The position numbers and the translations under genes were made by a program. DNA of 64,000 bases from Acidimicrobium ferrooxidans DSM 10331 (lineage in GTDB: Bacteria > Actinomycetota > Acidimicrobiia > Acidimicrobiales > Acidimicrobiaceae), in assembly GCF_000023265.1 (NCBI RefSeq), contig NC_013124.1:1120001-1184000 (forward strand). The letters are read 5' to 3'. The notes under the pieces were generated by a model, which saw nothing but the letters and a program-made list of their open reading frames with translations, ran no database searches and was not told the origin of the DNA. Below are positions 17,048 to 27,189 of this stretch, in pieces (position 1 is the first letter of the stretch; each line of letters opens with the position of its first letter).

Positions 17048-18667
17048 TTACGACTCGCTGGCCCCGCTGCGACTGCGTCGACCGGGTCGGCGACCACGCT
17101 CGTGGGCCTCCATCCGCCGCCGAATGAGCTCGCGCCGTTCTCGCAGCTCGCGATAGGTCAGCTGCTCCGTCGTCTCGTCGACGCCGAGGCTCGCCTTCAC
17201 GCCCGACAGATCGATCAGCTCCGGCGAGACCGCCACGCCGATCTCGGACGTGATGCGCGCACCGTACTTCGTCATGAAGTAGGCAGCCAGACGAGCGATC
17301 TCGGCGAAGAGGTCGATGTCGGGGGCGAGCGTGGCGAGCGACGCGTCCACGAAGAGCATGTTCTTCACGAAGAGCATCAGCTCCTTGGGCATGCGAGCAC
17401 CCGAGCCGAGCAGCGCCTTCGTGATCTCCTGGAGCTCAGCGACGAGCTGCTCGGGCTCGAGTTCCGTGGGATCGACAGCCGGCTGGTCCAGCCCGAGATC
17501 GTCGATCACCTGCTCGGGATCGGTCCCAGGCGGGAGCGCACCGAGATCGATCAGCGCCTGCACCTGCGTCGTGAGATCGTTCATCGAGCCCGCCATCAAC
17601 AGCCGCAAGAAAGCGAGGCGCTTCGGCTCGCTCAGGCGGCCGGTGATCCCGAAGTCGAGCAGCGCCACCGTGCCGTCTGGCTGCACGAACAAGTTGCCAC
17701 CGTGCAGGTCGCCATGGAACACGCCGTGGAGCATCGCGCCCTCGAGGAAGCTGACGAGCGCCGCACGCACCACCTCGGTCGTGTCGATCCCCGCGTCGTG
17801 CATCCCGCGGGCGTCGTCCCACCGGTAGCCGTCGAGGCGCTCCATCACGAGCACCCGCCGCGTCACGAACTCCGGGTGGGGCCTCGGGACGACGATGGCG
17901 CGCTGCTCGGTCGCGGCGAGCACGGCAGCGATGTCGAGCATGTTGGCGGCCTCGATGCGAAAGTCGAGCTCCTCGACGATCGTCTCGGCAAACAGCTCGA
18001 CGAGTGCCGGCGGGTTGGCCAGTGCCGCCACCGGGATCCTGCCGACGAGGTGCGGCGTGATCCACGCCATCGCGGCGAGGTCCCGGCGCACCAGCTCGGC
18101 GACGCGCGATCGCTGGACCTTGACCGCCACCGGCGTGCCATCGCGGAGGGTCGCGTAGTAGACCTGGGCAATCGACGCCGCAGCCACCGGAGATGGATCG
18201 AAGGATGCGAACAGCTCTTCGAGCGGCGCATCGAGCTCCTCCTCGATGGTCGAGCGGACGACGGCGAAGGGCTCGGCCGGCACGCGATCGCGCAGCTGCT
18301 TGAACTCCTCGACCAGCTCCACCGGGAAGATCCCCTCCCCCGATGAGATGATCTGGCCGAGCTTGATGTAGGTGGGGCCGAGCGTCTCGAAGGCTCGTCG
18401 GAGCCGCCTCGAGAGGCCCCGGCGCGACGCGGCACGACCCCGAGGGCGATCGAACAACCGCCATGCCCCGAGGGCGACGCCAAGGGACAGGCCCGTCCCA
18501 AGGACACGGCGCGCCGGCGGCACCCGCCGCGGCGCCGTCAACCTGGGGATCTGCGCCTGTGCCCTCGCCCGCAGCGCGGGCACACCCTCGGCCCACAGGA
18601 GCCGACCTGCCTCCACGCGCCATGGACCATGTTCGGTGAAGGACCACTGCTGTTCGTCAGAGGCCAC
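17048..18667 (-). CDS. UbiB/ABC1 (AarF) atypical kinase
   Basis: A 539-residue protein-kinase-like protein. The family hallmarks are the KxGQ motif in YIKLGQIISS, the Ala-rich loop AAASIAQVYYA, a Lys in VAVKVQR, the catalytic loop FHGDLHGGNLFV and a DFG motif (LLDFGITGRL). UbiB relatives support quinone synthesis or lipid handling. A hydrophobic stretch near residues 55-75 may anchor it. The GTG at 18667 is chosen because TAGGCT lies 7 nt upstream; a longer frame to 18805 would overlap the preceding gene, whose end is at 18708. The neighbouring GMC oxidoreductase may be a functional partner, but this is speculative. Confidence 0.88.
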   Translation of the reverse strand: MASDEQQWSFTEHGPWRVEAGRLLWAEGVPALRARAQAQIPRLTAPRRVPPARRVLGTGLSLGVALGAWRLFDRPRGRAASRRGLSRRLRRAFETLGPTYIKLGQIISSGEGIFPVELVEEFKQLRDRVPAEPFAVVRSTIEEELDAPLEELFASFDPSPVAAASIAQVYYATLRDGTPVAVKVQRSRVAELVRRDLAAMAWITPHLVGRIPVAALANPPALVELFAETIVEELDFRIEAANMLDIAAVLAATEQRAIVVPRPHPEFVTRRVLVMERLDGYRWDDARGMHDAGIDTTEVVRAALVSFLEGAMLHGVFHGDLHGGNLFVQPDGTVALLDFGITGRLSEPKRLAFLRLLMAGSMNDLTTQVQALIDLGALPPGTDPEQVIDDLGLDQPAVDPTELEPEQLVAELQEITKALLGSGARMPKELMLFVKNMLFVDASLATLAPDIDLFAEIARLAAYFMTKYGARITSEIGVAVSPELIDLSGVKASLGVDETTEQLTYRELRERRELIRRRMEAHERGRRPGRRSRSGASES

Positions 18668-18674
18668 GATGGCG

Positions 18675-18680
18675 AGCCTA
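18675..18680 (-). promoter_or_regulatory. -10-like hexamer, leaderless start of the UbiB-like kinase
   Basis: TAGGCT on the minus strand, 7 nt before GTG 18667. Confidence 0.55.
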
Positions 18681-18707
18681 CCGGGCCCTCTCGCGCACCG
18701 ACCGGTT

Positions 18708-19721
18708 CTAGGGGCGGCGCTCCTCATGGCCTCCGAACTCCCGGCGCAGCGCCGAGAGCACCCGATTGGCGAACGCGTCCTCGCCCCGAGAGGCGTAGCG
18801 CGCAAAGAGCGCGGATGCGATCACCGGCGCGGGCACCGTCTCGTCGATGGCGGCGAGCACGGTCCAGCGACCCTCGCCCGAATCGGCGACACGACCCTCG
18901 AGCTGTTCAAGGTGGGGGTCGTCCGCCAAGGCCCGCGCGGCGAGATCGAGAAGCCAGGATCCGACCACGCTCCCTCGACGCCAGAGCTCTGCGATCTTGG
19001 CCACGTCGAGTTCGTAGCGGTAGGCGTCGGGCTCACGCATGGGGGCCGTCTCGGCGTCCGCGGCGAGCGCGACCGAACCCGCGTTGGCATGCTCGAGGAT
19101 GGAGAAGCCCTCGGCGAACGCCGCCATGAGGCCGTACTCGATGCCGTTGTGCACCATCTTGACGAAGTGTCCAGCACCGTGCGGGCCGCAGAGGAGATAG
19201 CCCTGCTCCTCAGGACCCACCGCGACGTCGGCTCGCGTGCGCGGCGCCGCGTCCACACCGGGCGCGAGGGCCGCGAACGCCGGCTCCAGGCGTGCGAACA
19301 CGTCGGGGTCACCACCGATCATCAAGCAGTAGCCACGCTCGCGGCCCCATACACCCCCTGACGTGCCGACGTCGAGATGATGGATGCCCCGAGCAGCCAG
19401 GGTCGCTGCATGGGTCACGTCGTCGCGATAGAACCCGTTGCCCCCGTCGACGACGACGTCGTCCGGGGCGAGGAGGGAGCCGAGCTCGTCGACGAGCTGG
19501 CTCGTCAGCGCGGCGGGCACCATGAGCCACACCACGCGCGGTGCCTCGAGTGCATGCACGAGTTCGTCGAGGGAGCCATGCACGCTGACCCCGAGGGCGC
19601 TCGCGGAGGCGCGTGCGGCCTCGGCGGGGTCGAATCCGTGCACCTCGATGCCCCCGCGCTCACGGAGCCGAGCCGCCATGTTGGCACCCATTCGACCCAA
19701 GCCCACCATGCCGATCTGCAT
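18708..19721 (-). CDS. gnd: 6-phosphogluconate dehydrogenase (decarboxylating)
   Basis: Oxidises 6-phosphogluconate to ribulose 5-phosphate and CO2. The 337-residue length matches the short (GndA/YqeC-like) class rather than the 470-residue class. The Rossmann motif is [12 protein letters not shown] at the N-terminus; the substrate loop [12 protein letters not shown], a GGVWG segment and catalytic [13 protein letters not shown] follow. GAGGAGG precedes the ATG at good spacing, so unlike many neighbours it has a leader. It follows trpA on the same strand by 23 nt and may be read from the trp transcript. Cofactor choice (NAD or NADP) is not resolved. Confidence 0.92.
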   Translation of the reverse strand: MQIGMVGLGRMGANMAARLRERGGIEVHGFDPAEAARASASALGVSVHGSLDELVHALEAPRVVWLMVPAALTSQLVDELGSLLAPDDVVVDGGNGFYRDDVTHAATLAARGIHHLDVGTSGGVWGRERGYCLMIGGDPDVFARLEPAFAALAPGVDAAPRTRADVAVGPEEQGYLLCGPHGAGHFVKMVHNGIEYGLMAAFAEGFSILEHANAGSVALAADAETAPMREPDAYRYELDVAKIAELWRRGSVVGSWLLDLAARALADDPHLEQLEGRVADSGEGRWTVLAAIDETVPAPVIASALFARYASRGEDAFANRVLSALRREFGGHEERRP

Positions 19722-19744
19722 CTCACGGCCTCCTCTCGCCTCGC

Positions 19745-20554
19745 CTACGCTACTGGTTGACGTCCTCGATGCTCCATCGCACGATCCCCCGCTTCGTGCA
19801 ACGCACGCACGAACTCGCCGAGCTCCGCCGGTGGTGCCCCCTCGAGCACCCTGCGCACGATCGCCGAACCCACCACCGCGCCGTCGGCACCGGCCTCGAC
19901 GACCGCAGCCGCGTGCTCCGGGCTCGAGACCCCGATCCCGACGAGCACCGCCAACTCAGCACGCCCGGCGAGCCGCCCGGCGATCTCGGTCGCCGTCTCG
20001 GCGAGCTGGTCGCGCTCACCGGTGACGCCCATCAACCCGACCGCGTAGACGAAGCCCTCCGCAGCGCGCACGATGCGCTCCATGCGCGCCGGGGGCGTCG
20101 ATGGCGCGACGAGCTGCACGGTCTCGAGACCGACCTCGCGCGCCGCCCGCCACCACGGCTCCGCCTCCTCGATCGACAGATCCGGGATGATGACGCCCGC
20201 AACGCCGGCCTCGGCCAGGCGTCCAGCGGCACGTTCGAGCCCCTGGTGATAGAGCAGGTTGTAGTAGGTCATGACCACGAGCGGCACGCCAACGACCAGG
20301 TTCCGGAGCGCAGCGATCGTACCGGCGACCGTCGTGCCTCGCTGGAGCGCGACCTCGCTGGCTCGCTGGATGGTCGGCCCGTCCATGGAGGGGTCGGAGA
20401 ACGGTATGCCGATCTCGATCGCGTCCGCACCACCCTCTGCGAGCGCGACGACGTCGTCTTCCCAGCCGTCGCGCGCGCCAGCGCACACGTACGGGACGAT
20501 CACGGACCGTCCACGCTCGACCCTGGAGCGAAGGTGGGCACCGAGGCCGCTCAC
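19745..20554 (-). CDS. trpA: Tryptophan synthase alpha subunit
   Basis: Cleaves indole-3-glycerol phosphate and passes indole to TrpB. The 269-residue TIM barrel has the catalytic Glu in [13 protein letters not shown] (about residue 49) and Asp in [11 protein letters not shown] (about 140), with the phosphate-binding GVSSPEHAA near the C-terminus. Its GTG overlaps the trpB stop by 4 nt (GTGA), so the two subunits are translationally coupled. Confidence 0.96.
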   Translation of the reverse strand: MSGLGAHLRSRVERGRSVIVPYVCAGARDGWEDDVVALAEGGADAIEIGIPFSDPSMDGPTIQRASEVALQRGTTVAGTIAALRNLVVGVPLVVMTYYNLLYHQGLERAAGRLAEAGVAGVIIPDLSIEEAEPWWRAAREVGLETVQLVAPSTPPARMERIVRAAEGFVYAVGLMGVTGERDQLAETATEIAGRLAGRAELAVLVGIGVSSPEHAAAVVEAGADGAVVGSAIVRRVLEGAPPAELGEFVRALHEAGDRAMEHRGRQPVA

Positions 20555-21738
20555 CGCCGACCCCCGAGGTACGCAGCGACCGTCTCCGCGTCCTTGTCGC
20601 CCCGTCCTGACAGAGTCACCACGATGCGGTCACCGGGCTGTGTGCGCGCCGATCCCTCACGCAGCACCCACGCGAGAGCGTGGGCCGATTCGAGGGCCGG
20701 AACGATGCCCTCCGTCCGCGACAACGCCACCAGCGCATCGACGACCTCGTCGTCGCCGACCGGTTCGTAACTCACGCGGCCCGTGCTCGCCCAGTAGGCG
20801 TGTTCCGGACCGACCCCGGGGTAGTCGAGACCGGCCGAGATGGACTCGGCCTCGCGCACCTGACCGTCCTCGTCCTGGAGGAGCATGGAGTGCATGCCGT
20901 GCACCACCCCTGGCCCCCCGCGTCCGATGGCGGCACCACCGGCCGGCTCGACCCCGACGAGCCGTGCCGACGTCTCGACGAAGCCCGTGAAGGTCCCGGC
21001 CGCGTTGGAACCACCGCCGACGCAGGCGACGACGAGCTCGGGGACGCCACCGGCCTGGGCAGCGAACTGCTCGCGCGCCTCGTCGCCGATGACACGCTGG
21101 AACTCGCGCACCATCCAAGGGTACGGATGCGGACCCATGACCGAACCGATGCAGTAGTGCGTGTCCCCGAGTTCGGCAACCCAGGCGCGCATCGCCTCGT
21201 TCACCGCGTCCTTGAGCGTGCGACTTCCCGCCGTGACCTCCACGACCTCCGCACCGAGCAGTCGCATCCGAAAGACGTTGAGCGCCTGGCGCTCGGCGTC
21301 GACCGCTCCCATGTACACCCTCGCCTCGAGCCCGAGGAACGCCGCTGCCGTCGCCGTCGCGACACCGTGCTGGCCGGCTCCCGTCTCGGCGATGAGTCGC
21401 CGCTTGCCCAACCGCCGCGCCAGCAGCGCCTGACCGAGCACGTTGTTGATCTTGTGCGAGCCGGTGTGGGCGAGGTCCTCCCGCTTCAGCCAGACCTCGC
21501 GCCCGACGAGCTCCGAGAAGCGCTCTGCCCGATAGAGCAGGGTGGGCCGGCCGGCATACGTCGCCAACAGACGCGCGTATTCGTCCCGGAATGCGACGTC
21601 GGCCCACGCAGCTCGAAATCCGCTCTCGAGCTCGAGCACCGCCGGCATCAACGACTCCGGGACGAAGCGGCCTCCGAAGTCGCCGAAGCGACCAGTCGCG
21701 TCCGGCGCGTTCGTCCCCTTAGGCTCGATCATGGTCAT
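20551..21738 (-). CDS. trpB: Tryptophan synthase beta subunit
   Basis: PLP enzyme joining indole and serine. The 395-residue protein has the PLP Lys in HTGSHKINN (about residue 97) and the phosphate loop [10 protein letters not shown], with [12 protein letters not shown] as the substrate carboxylate loop. Start ATG 21738 is supported by AAGGAG 8 nt upstream; the longer frame to 21834 is an extension inside trpF. Overlaps the trpF end by 20 nt. TrpB1 type, as it pairs with TrpA. Confidence 0.97.
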   Translation of the reverse strand: MTMIEPKGTNAPDATGRFGDFGGRFVPESLMPAVLELESGFRAAWADVAFRDEYARLLATYAGRPTLLYRAERFSELVGREVWLKREDLAHTGSHKINNVLGQALLARRLGKRRLIAETGAGQHGVATATAAAFLGLEARVYMGAVDAERQALNVFRMRLLGAEVVEVTAGSRTLKDAVNEAMRAWVAELGDTHYCIGSVMGPHPYPWMVREFQRVIGDEAREQFAAQAGGVPELVVACVGGGSNAAGTFTGFVETSARLVGVEPAGGAAIGRGGPGVVHGMHSMLLQDEDGQVREAESISAGLDYPGVGPEHAYWASTGRVSYEPVGDDEVVDALVALSRTEGIVPALESAHALAWVLREGSARTQPGDRIVVTLSGRGDKDAETVAAYLGGRR

Positions 21739-22366
21739 CGGTCTCTCCTTCCAATGCTGCAGCGGCCCCTCGCGCAGCCTCGATGAACTGTCGCAGGCGG
21801 ATCGGGTCCTTGTGGCCAGGTCGAGCCTCGACACCGCTCGAGACGTCGACGCCGAACGGCATCACCGTCTCGATGGCCTGCCTGACGTTGTCGGGTCGCA
21901 GCCCGCCGGCGAGGATGAGTCGCCGCATCGGCGAGATCCCGTCGACGAGCGACCAGTCGAACACCGTGCCCGAGCCGGGGCTCGCGGCGTCGACGAGCAG
22001 CGCCCACGCCGGTTGCTCGATCGCGCGATCGAACTCCGGCGATCCGGCCGCAACGGCGCGGATCACCCACGGCGTGCGCTCTGCGAGCCAGGCGAGCCCG
22101 TCGTTCGAGATCTGACCGTGGACCTGGACGCCACCGAGTCCGGTCTCGGCGAGGACCTGCGCCATGCGCTCGGGCAGTTCGTCGCGAAACACGCCGAAGG
22201 TCCGTACGCCAGAAGGCAACTGCGGGAGGATCTGGGCGATCCGCACGGGCGACACCTGCCTCGGGCTCGGCGCGAGCACGAAGCCGAGCGCGTCGGCACC
22301 GAGGGCAACGGCCAGCAGGGCGTCAGACTGATTCGTGATGCCGCAGATCTTGATGAACACTCGCAC
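21719..22366 (-). CDS. trpF: Phosphoribosylanthranilate isomerase
   Basis: Isomerises N-phosphoribosylanthranilate in tryptophan synthesis. The 215-residue barrel opens with [16 protein letters not shown], where Cys is the catalytic base, and has the general acid Asp in [12 protein letters not shown]; the phosphate site is GGLRPDNV and DVSSGVE. A separate trpF is notable, since many actinobacteria lack it and use a dual-function HisA (PriA). The GTG at 22366 (or the GTG two codons on) overlaps the trpC end by about 44 nt. Confidence 0.92.
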   Translation of the reverse strand: MRVFIKICGITNQSDALLAVALGADALGFVLAPSPRQVSPVRIAQILPQLPSGVRTFGVFRDELPERMAQVLAETGLGGVQVHGQISNDGLAWLAERTPWVIRAVAAGSPEFDRAIEQPAWALLVDAASPGSGTVFDWSLVDGISPMRRLILAGGLRPDNVRQAIETVMPFGVDVSSGVEARPGHKDPIRLRQFIEAARGAAAALEGETDDHDRA

Positions 22367-23138
22367 CTCGCTCGACGAGCGCCCGGACGGTCGCGTAGGG
22401 GTCCCGAGCACGCATGCAGGCCTCACCGATCAGGACACCGTCGAAGCCCACGAGCCCCGCGAGATCATCGGGACCACGCACGCCCGACTCAGCGAGCCTG
22501 GCCGCGCCCGGCGGGAGCGCCGCGAGCACGCGACGCGCCCGATCGGTGTCCACGCGAAAACTCGTCAGGTCGCGTTGATTGACGCCGACGACGTCCGCGG
22601 CGGCAAGCTCAGCAAGCTCGAGCTCGCTGAGCTCGTGGATCTCGAGGAGCACCTCGAGCCCGACGTCGTGGGCGACACCAGCGAGAGATGCGACCTCCTC
22701 CGGCTGGAGCGCCGCCGCGATCAGCAAGACCGCGCTCGCTCCCGCGCGACGGGCCCGGAGAAGCTCCCTCGCGTCGACGATGAAGTCCTTGCGCACGATG
22801 GGAAGCTCGACGTGCTGCGCAGCTCGCTCGAGGTCAGCGAGGGTGCCCCCGAAGTGCGGTGTGTCCGTGAGCACGCTGACCGCGACCGCCCCAGCTCGCT
22901 CGTAGGCCGAGACTCGCGTCGCAACGTCGGTCTCTGGCTCGACGAACCAGCCCTTCGACGGGCTGCGGCGCTTGAACTCAGCGACGACACCGAGGCCAGC
23001 CGATGCCAGGAGCGCCGAGCGAAGGCTCGGGCGGGGCTCGATGGCGTCGAGTCCGGCGAGCAGACTCGTGAACGACTCGTCGTCCAAGGCGGCACGCCGA
23101 CGATGGTAGGCGACGATGTCGGTCAGGTAGTCGGCCAT
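22323..23138 (-). CDS. trpC: Indole-3-glycerol-phosphate synthase
   Basis: Closes the indole ring in tryptophan synthesis. The 271-residue barrel has catalytic Lys and Glu in VVAEFKRRSPSKGW (about residues 51-64), Lys of IVRKDFIVD, and VGVNQRDL and AESGV near the end. It leads the trpC-F-B-A operon. The ATG is preceded by TAGGCT with a 6-nt gap, which implies a leaderless mRNA and leaves no room for a trp leader peptide or T-box. Confidence 0.95.
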   Translation of the reverse strand: MADYLTDIVAYHRRRAALDDESFTSLLAGLDAIEPRPSLRSALLASAGLGVVAEFKRRSPSKGWFVEPETDVATRVSAYERAGAVAVSVLTDTPHFGGTLADLERAAQHVELPIVRKDFIVDARELLRARRAGASAVLLIAAALQPEEVASLAGVAHDVGLEVLLEIHELSELELAELAAADVVGVNQRDLTSFRVDTDRARRVLAALPPGAARLAESGVRGPDDLAGLVGFDGVLIGEACMRARDPYATVRALVERGASVHQDLRHHESV

Positions 23139-23144
23139 GGGCCC

Positions 23145-23150
23145 AGCCTA
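23145..23150 (-). promoter_or_regulatory. -10-like hexamer of the trpC-F-B-A operon
   Basis: TAGGCT on the minus strand, 6 nt before the trpC ATG at 23138. Confidence 0.55.
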
Positions 23151-23222
23151 GGTGCCCTGCGGCCCGGCTCGAGGCAGGCCGCCTCGCAGCTCAGGGCACC
23201 GTGTGATACCGGTCCGTTTTGC

Positions 23223-23235
23223 TTGCACAATGCAA
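23223..23235. promoter_or_regulatory. Palindrome TTGCA-CAA-TGCAA, candidate operator
   Basis: A perfect 5-bp-arm inverted repeat in the AT-richer stretch upstream of the MFS exporter, ending 20 bp before a -10-like TAGAAT at 23255-23260. It overlaps the expected -35 area, fitting repression by a MarR- or TetR-type protein. No regulator gene is adjacent. Confidence 0.45.
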
Positions 23236-23254
23236 CAGAAGGTCTCGACTTCGC

Positions 23255-23260
23255 TAGAAT
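23255..23260 (+). promoter_or_regulatory. -10-like hexamer of the MFS exporter gene
   Basis: TAGAAT, giving a leader of about 40 nt before GTG 23309, which has its own CGGAGG binding site. Confidence 0.45.
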
Positions 23261-23308
23261 GTGGCCAGAGCGCACCGCAGTACGCGCCAGCTACGGAGGT
23301 CGATCAGC

Positions 23309-25084
23309 GTGACGAAGTCCAGGGGATCCATCAGGGAACGGAGCTTCCGCCTCACCGAACACCCGCACTACAAGTGGATCGCCCTCTCCAACACGACGCT
23401 CGGCATCTTGATGGCCACGATCAACTCGTCCATCGTGCTCATCTCCCTCCCGGAGATCTTCAACGGGATCCATCTCAACCCGCTCGCACCGTCGAACACG
23501 TCGTACTTCCTGTGGGTCCTCATGGGCTATCTCCTCGTCACGGCGGTGCTGGTCGTGAGCTTCGGACGCCTCGGAGACATGTACGGCCGCGCACGGATGT
23601 ACAACCTCGGCTTTGCGATCTTCACCCTGTTCTCGATCGCGCTCTCAGCGACCTATCTCCACGGGACCGCCGGTGCGTGGTGGCTCATCGTCATGCGCAT
23701 CGGCCAGGGCATCGGTGGTGCCCTCCTCTTTGCGAACTCGGCTGCCATCTTGACCGACGCCTTCCCTCCGAACCAACGTGGCCTCGCCCTCGGGATCAAC
23801 AACGTCGCCGGTATCGCGGGCTCGTTCATCGGCCTCATCCTCGGTGGGCTCCTCGCCCCGGTCTCCTGGCGTGCCGTCTTCCTCGTCTCGGTCCCGGTCG
23901 GCCTCATCGGGACCGTGTGGGCCTACCTCATGCTGCACGACCTCGGTCAGCGGGTGCGAGCCCACATCGACTGGCTGGGTAACGCCGTGTTCGCGGTCGG
24001 CCTCATCTCGATCCTCGTCGGGATCACCTATGGCCTCGAACCCTACGGCGGAAGCGACATGGGCTGGGGCAACCCGGGCGTCATCGCGGCCATCCTCGGC
24101 GGTCTTGCAACCCTCGGCGTCTTCGTCTGGATCGAACAGCACGTTCCCCAACCCATGATCAACGTGCGGCTGTTCAAGATCCGGGCCTACCTCGCCGGCA
24201 ACCTGGCGAGCCTGCTCGCCTCGCTCGGCCGTGGTGGGATGATGTTCATCCTCATCATCTGGCTCCAGGGGATCTGGCTCCCCGAGCATGGCTACTCCTA
24301 CTCGCAGACACCGCTCTGGGCCGGCATCTACCTCGTTCCCCTCACCATCGGCTTCCTGGTCGCAGGACCGGTCTCTGGATTCCTGTCGGATCACTTCGGC
24401 GCCCGTCCGTTCGCGACCGGCGGCATGATCGTCGCCGCGATCTCCTTCATCGCCCTGCTCACCTTGCCCGTCAACTTCTCGTATCTCACCTTCGCCGGTC
24501 TCTTGCTGCTCAACGGACTCGCAATGGGCCTGTTCGCCTCACCCAACCGCGCCGGAATCATGAACAGCCTGCCGGTCAACGAGCGCGGCGTCGGGGCGGG
24601 GATGGCAGCGACGTTCCAGAACGCGGCGATGGTGCTGTCCATCGGGATCTTCTTCACCCTCATGATCTTCGGGCTCAAGGCGAGCCTGCCTCGCCATCTC
24701 TACGACGGGCTCACCCAACAGCACGTGCCCGCCTCCATCGCCCACGCACTCGCCACCCTGCCACCTGTCGGCGTCCTCTTCGCCGCCTTCTTGGGCTACA
24801 ACCCGATGGCCAAGCTCCTCGGGCCCAAGGTCATCAGTGCCCTCCCGCACTCGAACGCGGCGTATCTGACCGGCCGGTCCTTCTTCCCGAACCTCATCGC
24901 CTCGCCATTCGGTCACGGCTTGACGGAGGCCTTCACCTTCGCAGCCATCGCGTGTGTGGTGGCGGCGGTCGCCTCGTGGCTGCGCGGTGGCAAGTACACC
25001 GCGGCCGACGTCGAGCCATCGGACTCGGCCGATCCCTCCGTCGCCGACGCCGTCTCCGAGCCGGTCGCTGGGGGCGACGCCTGA
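23309..25084 (+). CDS. MFS exporter, EmrB/QacA (DHA2) family
   Basis: A 591-residue membrane protein with about 14 predicted helices. The loop between helices 2 and 3 carries the MFS motif A ([14 protein letters not shown]) and helix 5 has [19 protein letters not shown], the antiporter motif C pattern of drug:H+ antiporters. Helix 1 includes [17 protein letters not shown] long loop near residues 460-530 separates the last helices. It likely exports a hydrophobic compound or drug. GTG 23309 is chosen for its CGGAGG at 8 nt. It is divergent from trpC. Confidence 0.88.
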   Translation: MTKSRGSIRERSFRLTEHPHYKWIALSNTTLGILMATINSSIVLISLPEIFNGIHLNPLAPSNTSYFLWVLMGYLLVTAVLVVSFGRLGDMYGRARMYNLGFAIFTLFSIALSATYLHGTAGAWWLIVMRIGQGIGGALLFANSAAILTDAFPPNQRGLALGINNVAGIAGSFIGLILGGLLAPVSWRAVFLVSVPVGLIGTVWAYLMLHDLGQRVRAHIDWLGNAVFAVGLISILVGITYGLEPYGGSDMGWGNPGVIAAILGGLATLGVFVWIEQHVPQPMINVRLFKIRAYLAGNLASLLASLGRGGMMFILIIWLQGIWLPEHGYSYSQTPLWAGIYLVPLTIGFLVAGPVSGFLSDHFGARPFATGGMIVAAISFIALLTLPVNFSYLTFAGLLLLNGLAMGLFASPNRAGIMNSLPVNERGVGAGMAATFQNAAMVLSIGIFFTLMIFGLKASLPRHLYDGLTQQHVPASIAHALATLPPVGVLFAAFLGYNPMAKLLGPKVISALPHSNAAYLTGRSFFPNLIASPFGHGLTEAFTFAAIACVVAAVASWLRGGKYTAADVEPSDSADPSVADAVSEPVAGGDA

Positions 25085-25111
25085 GCGAAGCGCCTGCTCG
25101 CCTGCCCCTGC

Positions 25112-25117
25112 TAGGTT
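25112..25117 (+). promoter_or_regulatory. -10-like hexamer, leaderless start of the response regulator
   Basis: TAGGTT, 7 nt before GTG 25125. Confidence 0.55.
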
Positions 25118-25124
25118 GACCGCC

Positions 25125-25802
25125 GTGGGACGCCATGTCCTCGTCGTCGAAGACGATCCGGCGATCGCCGATCTCCTCTGCGTGTACTTTGCCAAGGAGG
25201 AGGGCGAGGTCCGTGTCGTCTCCAACGGCGAGGACGCGCTCAGCGCGTTCGATGCCTCGGTGACCCTGGTGATCCTCGACCTCAACTTGCCGGGGCGCCT
25301 CGATGGCCTCGAGGTCGCGCGGGCGATTCGCCACCGCTCGACCGTCCCGATCATCGTGCTCTCTGCGCGCGACAACGAACTCGATCGAGTCACCGGACTC
25401 GAACTCGGTGCGGACGACTACGTCACAAAACCCTTCTCACCGCGCGAGCTCCTCGCGCGGGTCCGGGCGATCGAGCGTCGTGTCGAGGCGAATCCCTCGT
25501 CCGCAGCGGCGCTCTCGTTCAACGGCGTCGACTGGGACCCACGGGCGCGTCAGGTCCTCCGTGACGGGGTGCCGGTTGCGCTCACGAACCGGGAGTTCGA
25601 CCTCCTCGGGTACTTCTTTGCCCACCCGGCGACGGCACTCACCCGCCGTGAGCTGCTCGACGGGGTGTGGGGGCCGGAGTGGTACGGGGACGACCGAACC
25701 GTCGACGTCCACGTCCTGCAGCTGCGCAAGAAGCTCGGCGGCGCCATCGCCATCTCGACCGTCTGGGGTGTCGGCTACCGGTTCGACCCCGAGGAGCACT
25801 AG
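25125..25802 (+). CDS. OmpR/PhoB-family response regulator
   Basis: A 225-residue transcription regulator. The receiver (about 1-118) has the acidic pair in VVEDDPAIA, phospho-acceptor Asp in LVILDLNLPG (about residue 49), Ser in VLSARD and Lys in VTKPFSPRE. The winged-helix DNA-binding domain (about 128-222) shows LTNREFDLLGYF and the recognition-helix stretch DDRTVDVHVLQLRKKLG. The next gene, a histidine kinase, starts one base after the stop codon, so the pair forms one two-component system. Start GTG 25125 follows TAGGTT at 7 nt. Signal and target genes are unknown. Confidence 0.93.
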   Translation: MGRHVLVVEDDPAIADLLCVYFAKEEGEVRVVSNGEDALSAFDASVTLVILDLNLPGRLDGLEVARAIRHRSTVPIIVLSARDNELDRVTGLELGADDYVTKPFSPRELLARVRAIERRVEANPSSAAALSFNGVDWDPRARQVLRDGVPVALTNREFDLLGYFFAHPATALTRRELLDGVWGPEWYGDDRTVDVHVLQLRKKLGGAIAISTVWGVGYRFDPEEH

Positions 25803-25803
25803 C

Positions 25804-27189
25804 GTGCGACGACGCCGTCGCCCGACGATCCGAACGACGCTCCGCGCCGGGCTCGCGACCACCGCCGTGACGACCGCCCTGGCAGCCGGCGTCGGCACGC
25901 TGCTCATCTTCCGCTCCATCGCTCTGCACGAGAACGAGAGCTTCCTCGCGCGCCAAGCGAGCGTGGCGGCCAACGTCGCAAGCCGCGCCGAGCACTTCTT
26001 CCTCGGTCCCCACGGCGCCCATACCTTCGGCGCGCGCAGGTTGGTGCGCCTCGATCCGTCCGGCCATCTCGGCGGCCCCGTCCCGGCCGAGCTGCACGGC
26101 GTCGTCCTCCATCCGCCACAGCTCGTTCCCGGTCACGTCTCCTTCGTGGTGCGAGGTGACACCGTCTGGGCCCTCGACCCCGTCATCCTCGTCGACCGCC
26201 ACGCCCAACGCACCTACGCGGTCGTCCTCCATCGCTCGCTCCCGTCCGAGCTGGTCCCAGCCCTCTTCGTCGTGGCGCTGACCTTGCTGGCGGCGCTCGT
26301 GGCCATCTTGCTCGCCGACGCCTACACCCGCCGCGTCTCGTCGGTGGTGGCGGACCTCGCGGCGCTCGCCGAACGAGTCAGCCGTGGCGACCTTGCCCAG
26401 GCACCGCCGTCCGAGCCGATCGCCCAGCGAGAACTCGACGATCTGCGACAGGCCCTTGCGGAGATGATCGCCTCGCTGCGCAGTGCGAGCGAGCGTCAGA
26501 CATCCTTCCTCCTCGCCATCTCCCACGACCTGCGCACGCCGCTCACGAGCATCCGGGGCTTCGCCGAGGCCATCGAGGACGGCGAGGTGGTTCAGCCGGC
26601 CCATGCCGCAAGCGTCATCCAACGCGAGGCGCAGCGCATCGAGCGCCTCCTGGCCGACCTGATGAGCCTCGCACGCCTCGAGGCCGATGGCTTCCGCGTC
26701 ACCGTGACCCCCCTCGATCTCGGCGATCTCGTCGAGCACCTTGCCGAGACCGCTCGTCTGCGCGGCCGCACCCAAGGGCTCGAGGTGCACGCGTCGCTCG
26801 CACCGGATGCGCGCTCCGTGCTCGGCGACCCGGAGCGGCTCTCGCAGGCGCTCGCCAACATCCTCGACAACGCCGTCAAGTTCGCGCGCAGCTCGATCGA
26901 CGTGATCGTCACCCGGCGCTTGGAGAGCGTCCGCATCGAGATCACCGACGACGGACCCGGCATCCCGCCGTCCGTGCGCGACCAGCTCTTCAGCCGCCAG
27001 GTCGCGCCACGCCCAGGTCGCAACAACGAGATCGGCTCTGGGCTCGGCCTCTTGATCGCCGCACGCCTCGTCCAGGCCATGCATGGTCGCCTCGGCGCGA
27101 GCTCCCCGATCCGATCCGACGGCGGAACACGCATCGTGCTCGAACTACCGGCCGCCGTCCACGACCGCGTACCCTCGCAGGTCGGCTGA
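25804..27189 (+). CDS. Membrane sensor histidine kinase
   Basis: A 461-residue kinase paired with the preceding regulator. Helix 1 is at about 15-38, an extracellular sensor of some 115 residues follows, helix 2 is at about 150-175, then a HAMP-like linker. The dimerisation domain has the phospho-acceptor His in ISHDLRTPLTSIRGFAEAI (about residue 240). The ATPase domain keeps the N box (ANILDNAVKFA), G1 (DDGPGI) and G2 (GSGLGLLIA). Its last 45 nt overlap the end of the convergent GGDEF-EAL gene. The sensor part does not match a fold I recognise. Confidence 0.92.
   Translation: MRRRRRPTIRTTLRAGLATTAVTTALAAGVGTLLIFRSIALHENESFLARQASVAANVASRAEHFFLGPHGAHTFGARRLVRLDPSGHLGGPVPAELHGVVLHPPQLVPGHVSFVVRGDTVWALDPVILVDRHAQRTYAVVLHRSLPSELVPALFVVALTLLAALVAILLADAYTRRVSSVVADLAALAERVSRGDLAQAPPSEPIAQRELDDLRQALAEMIASLRSASERQTSFLLAISHDLRTPLTSIRGFAEAIEDGEVVQPAHAASVIQREAQRIERLLADLMSLARLEADGFRVTVTPLDLGDLVEHLAETARLRGRTQGLEVHASLAPDARSVLGDPERLSQALANILDNAVKFARSSIDVIVTRRLESVRIEITDDGPGIPPSVRDQLFSRQVAPRPGRNNEIGSGLGLLIAARLVQAMHGRLGASSPIRSDGGTRIVLELPAAVHDRVPSQVG

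Noticed and set aside
16208-18346. A 712-codon open frame on the plus strand
   Set aside because: It lies opposite the GMC oxidoreductase and UbiB-like kinase genes, which have full motifs. High GC keeps stop codons rare in the antisense frame; the protein is rich in Arg, His and Asp with no family pattern.
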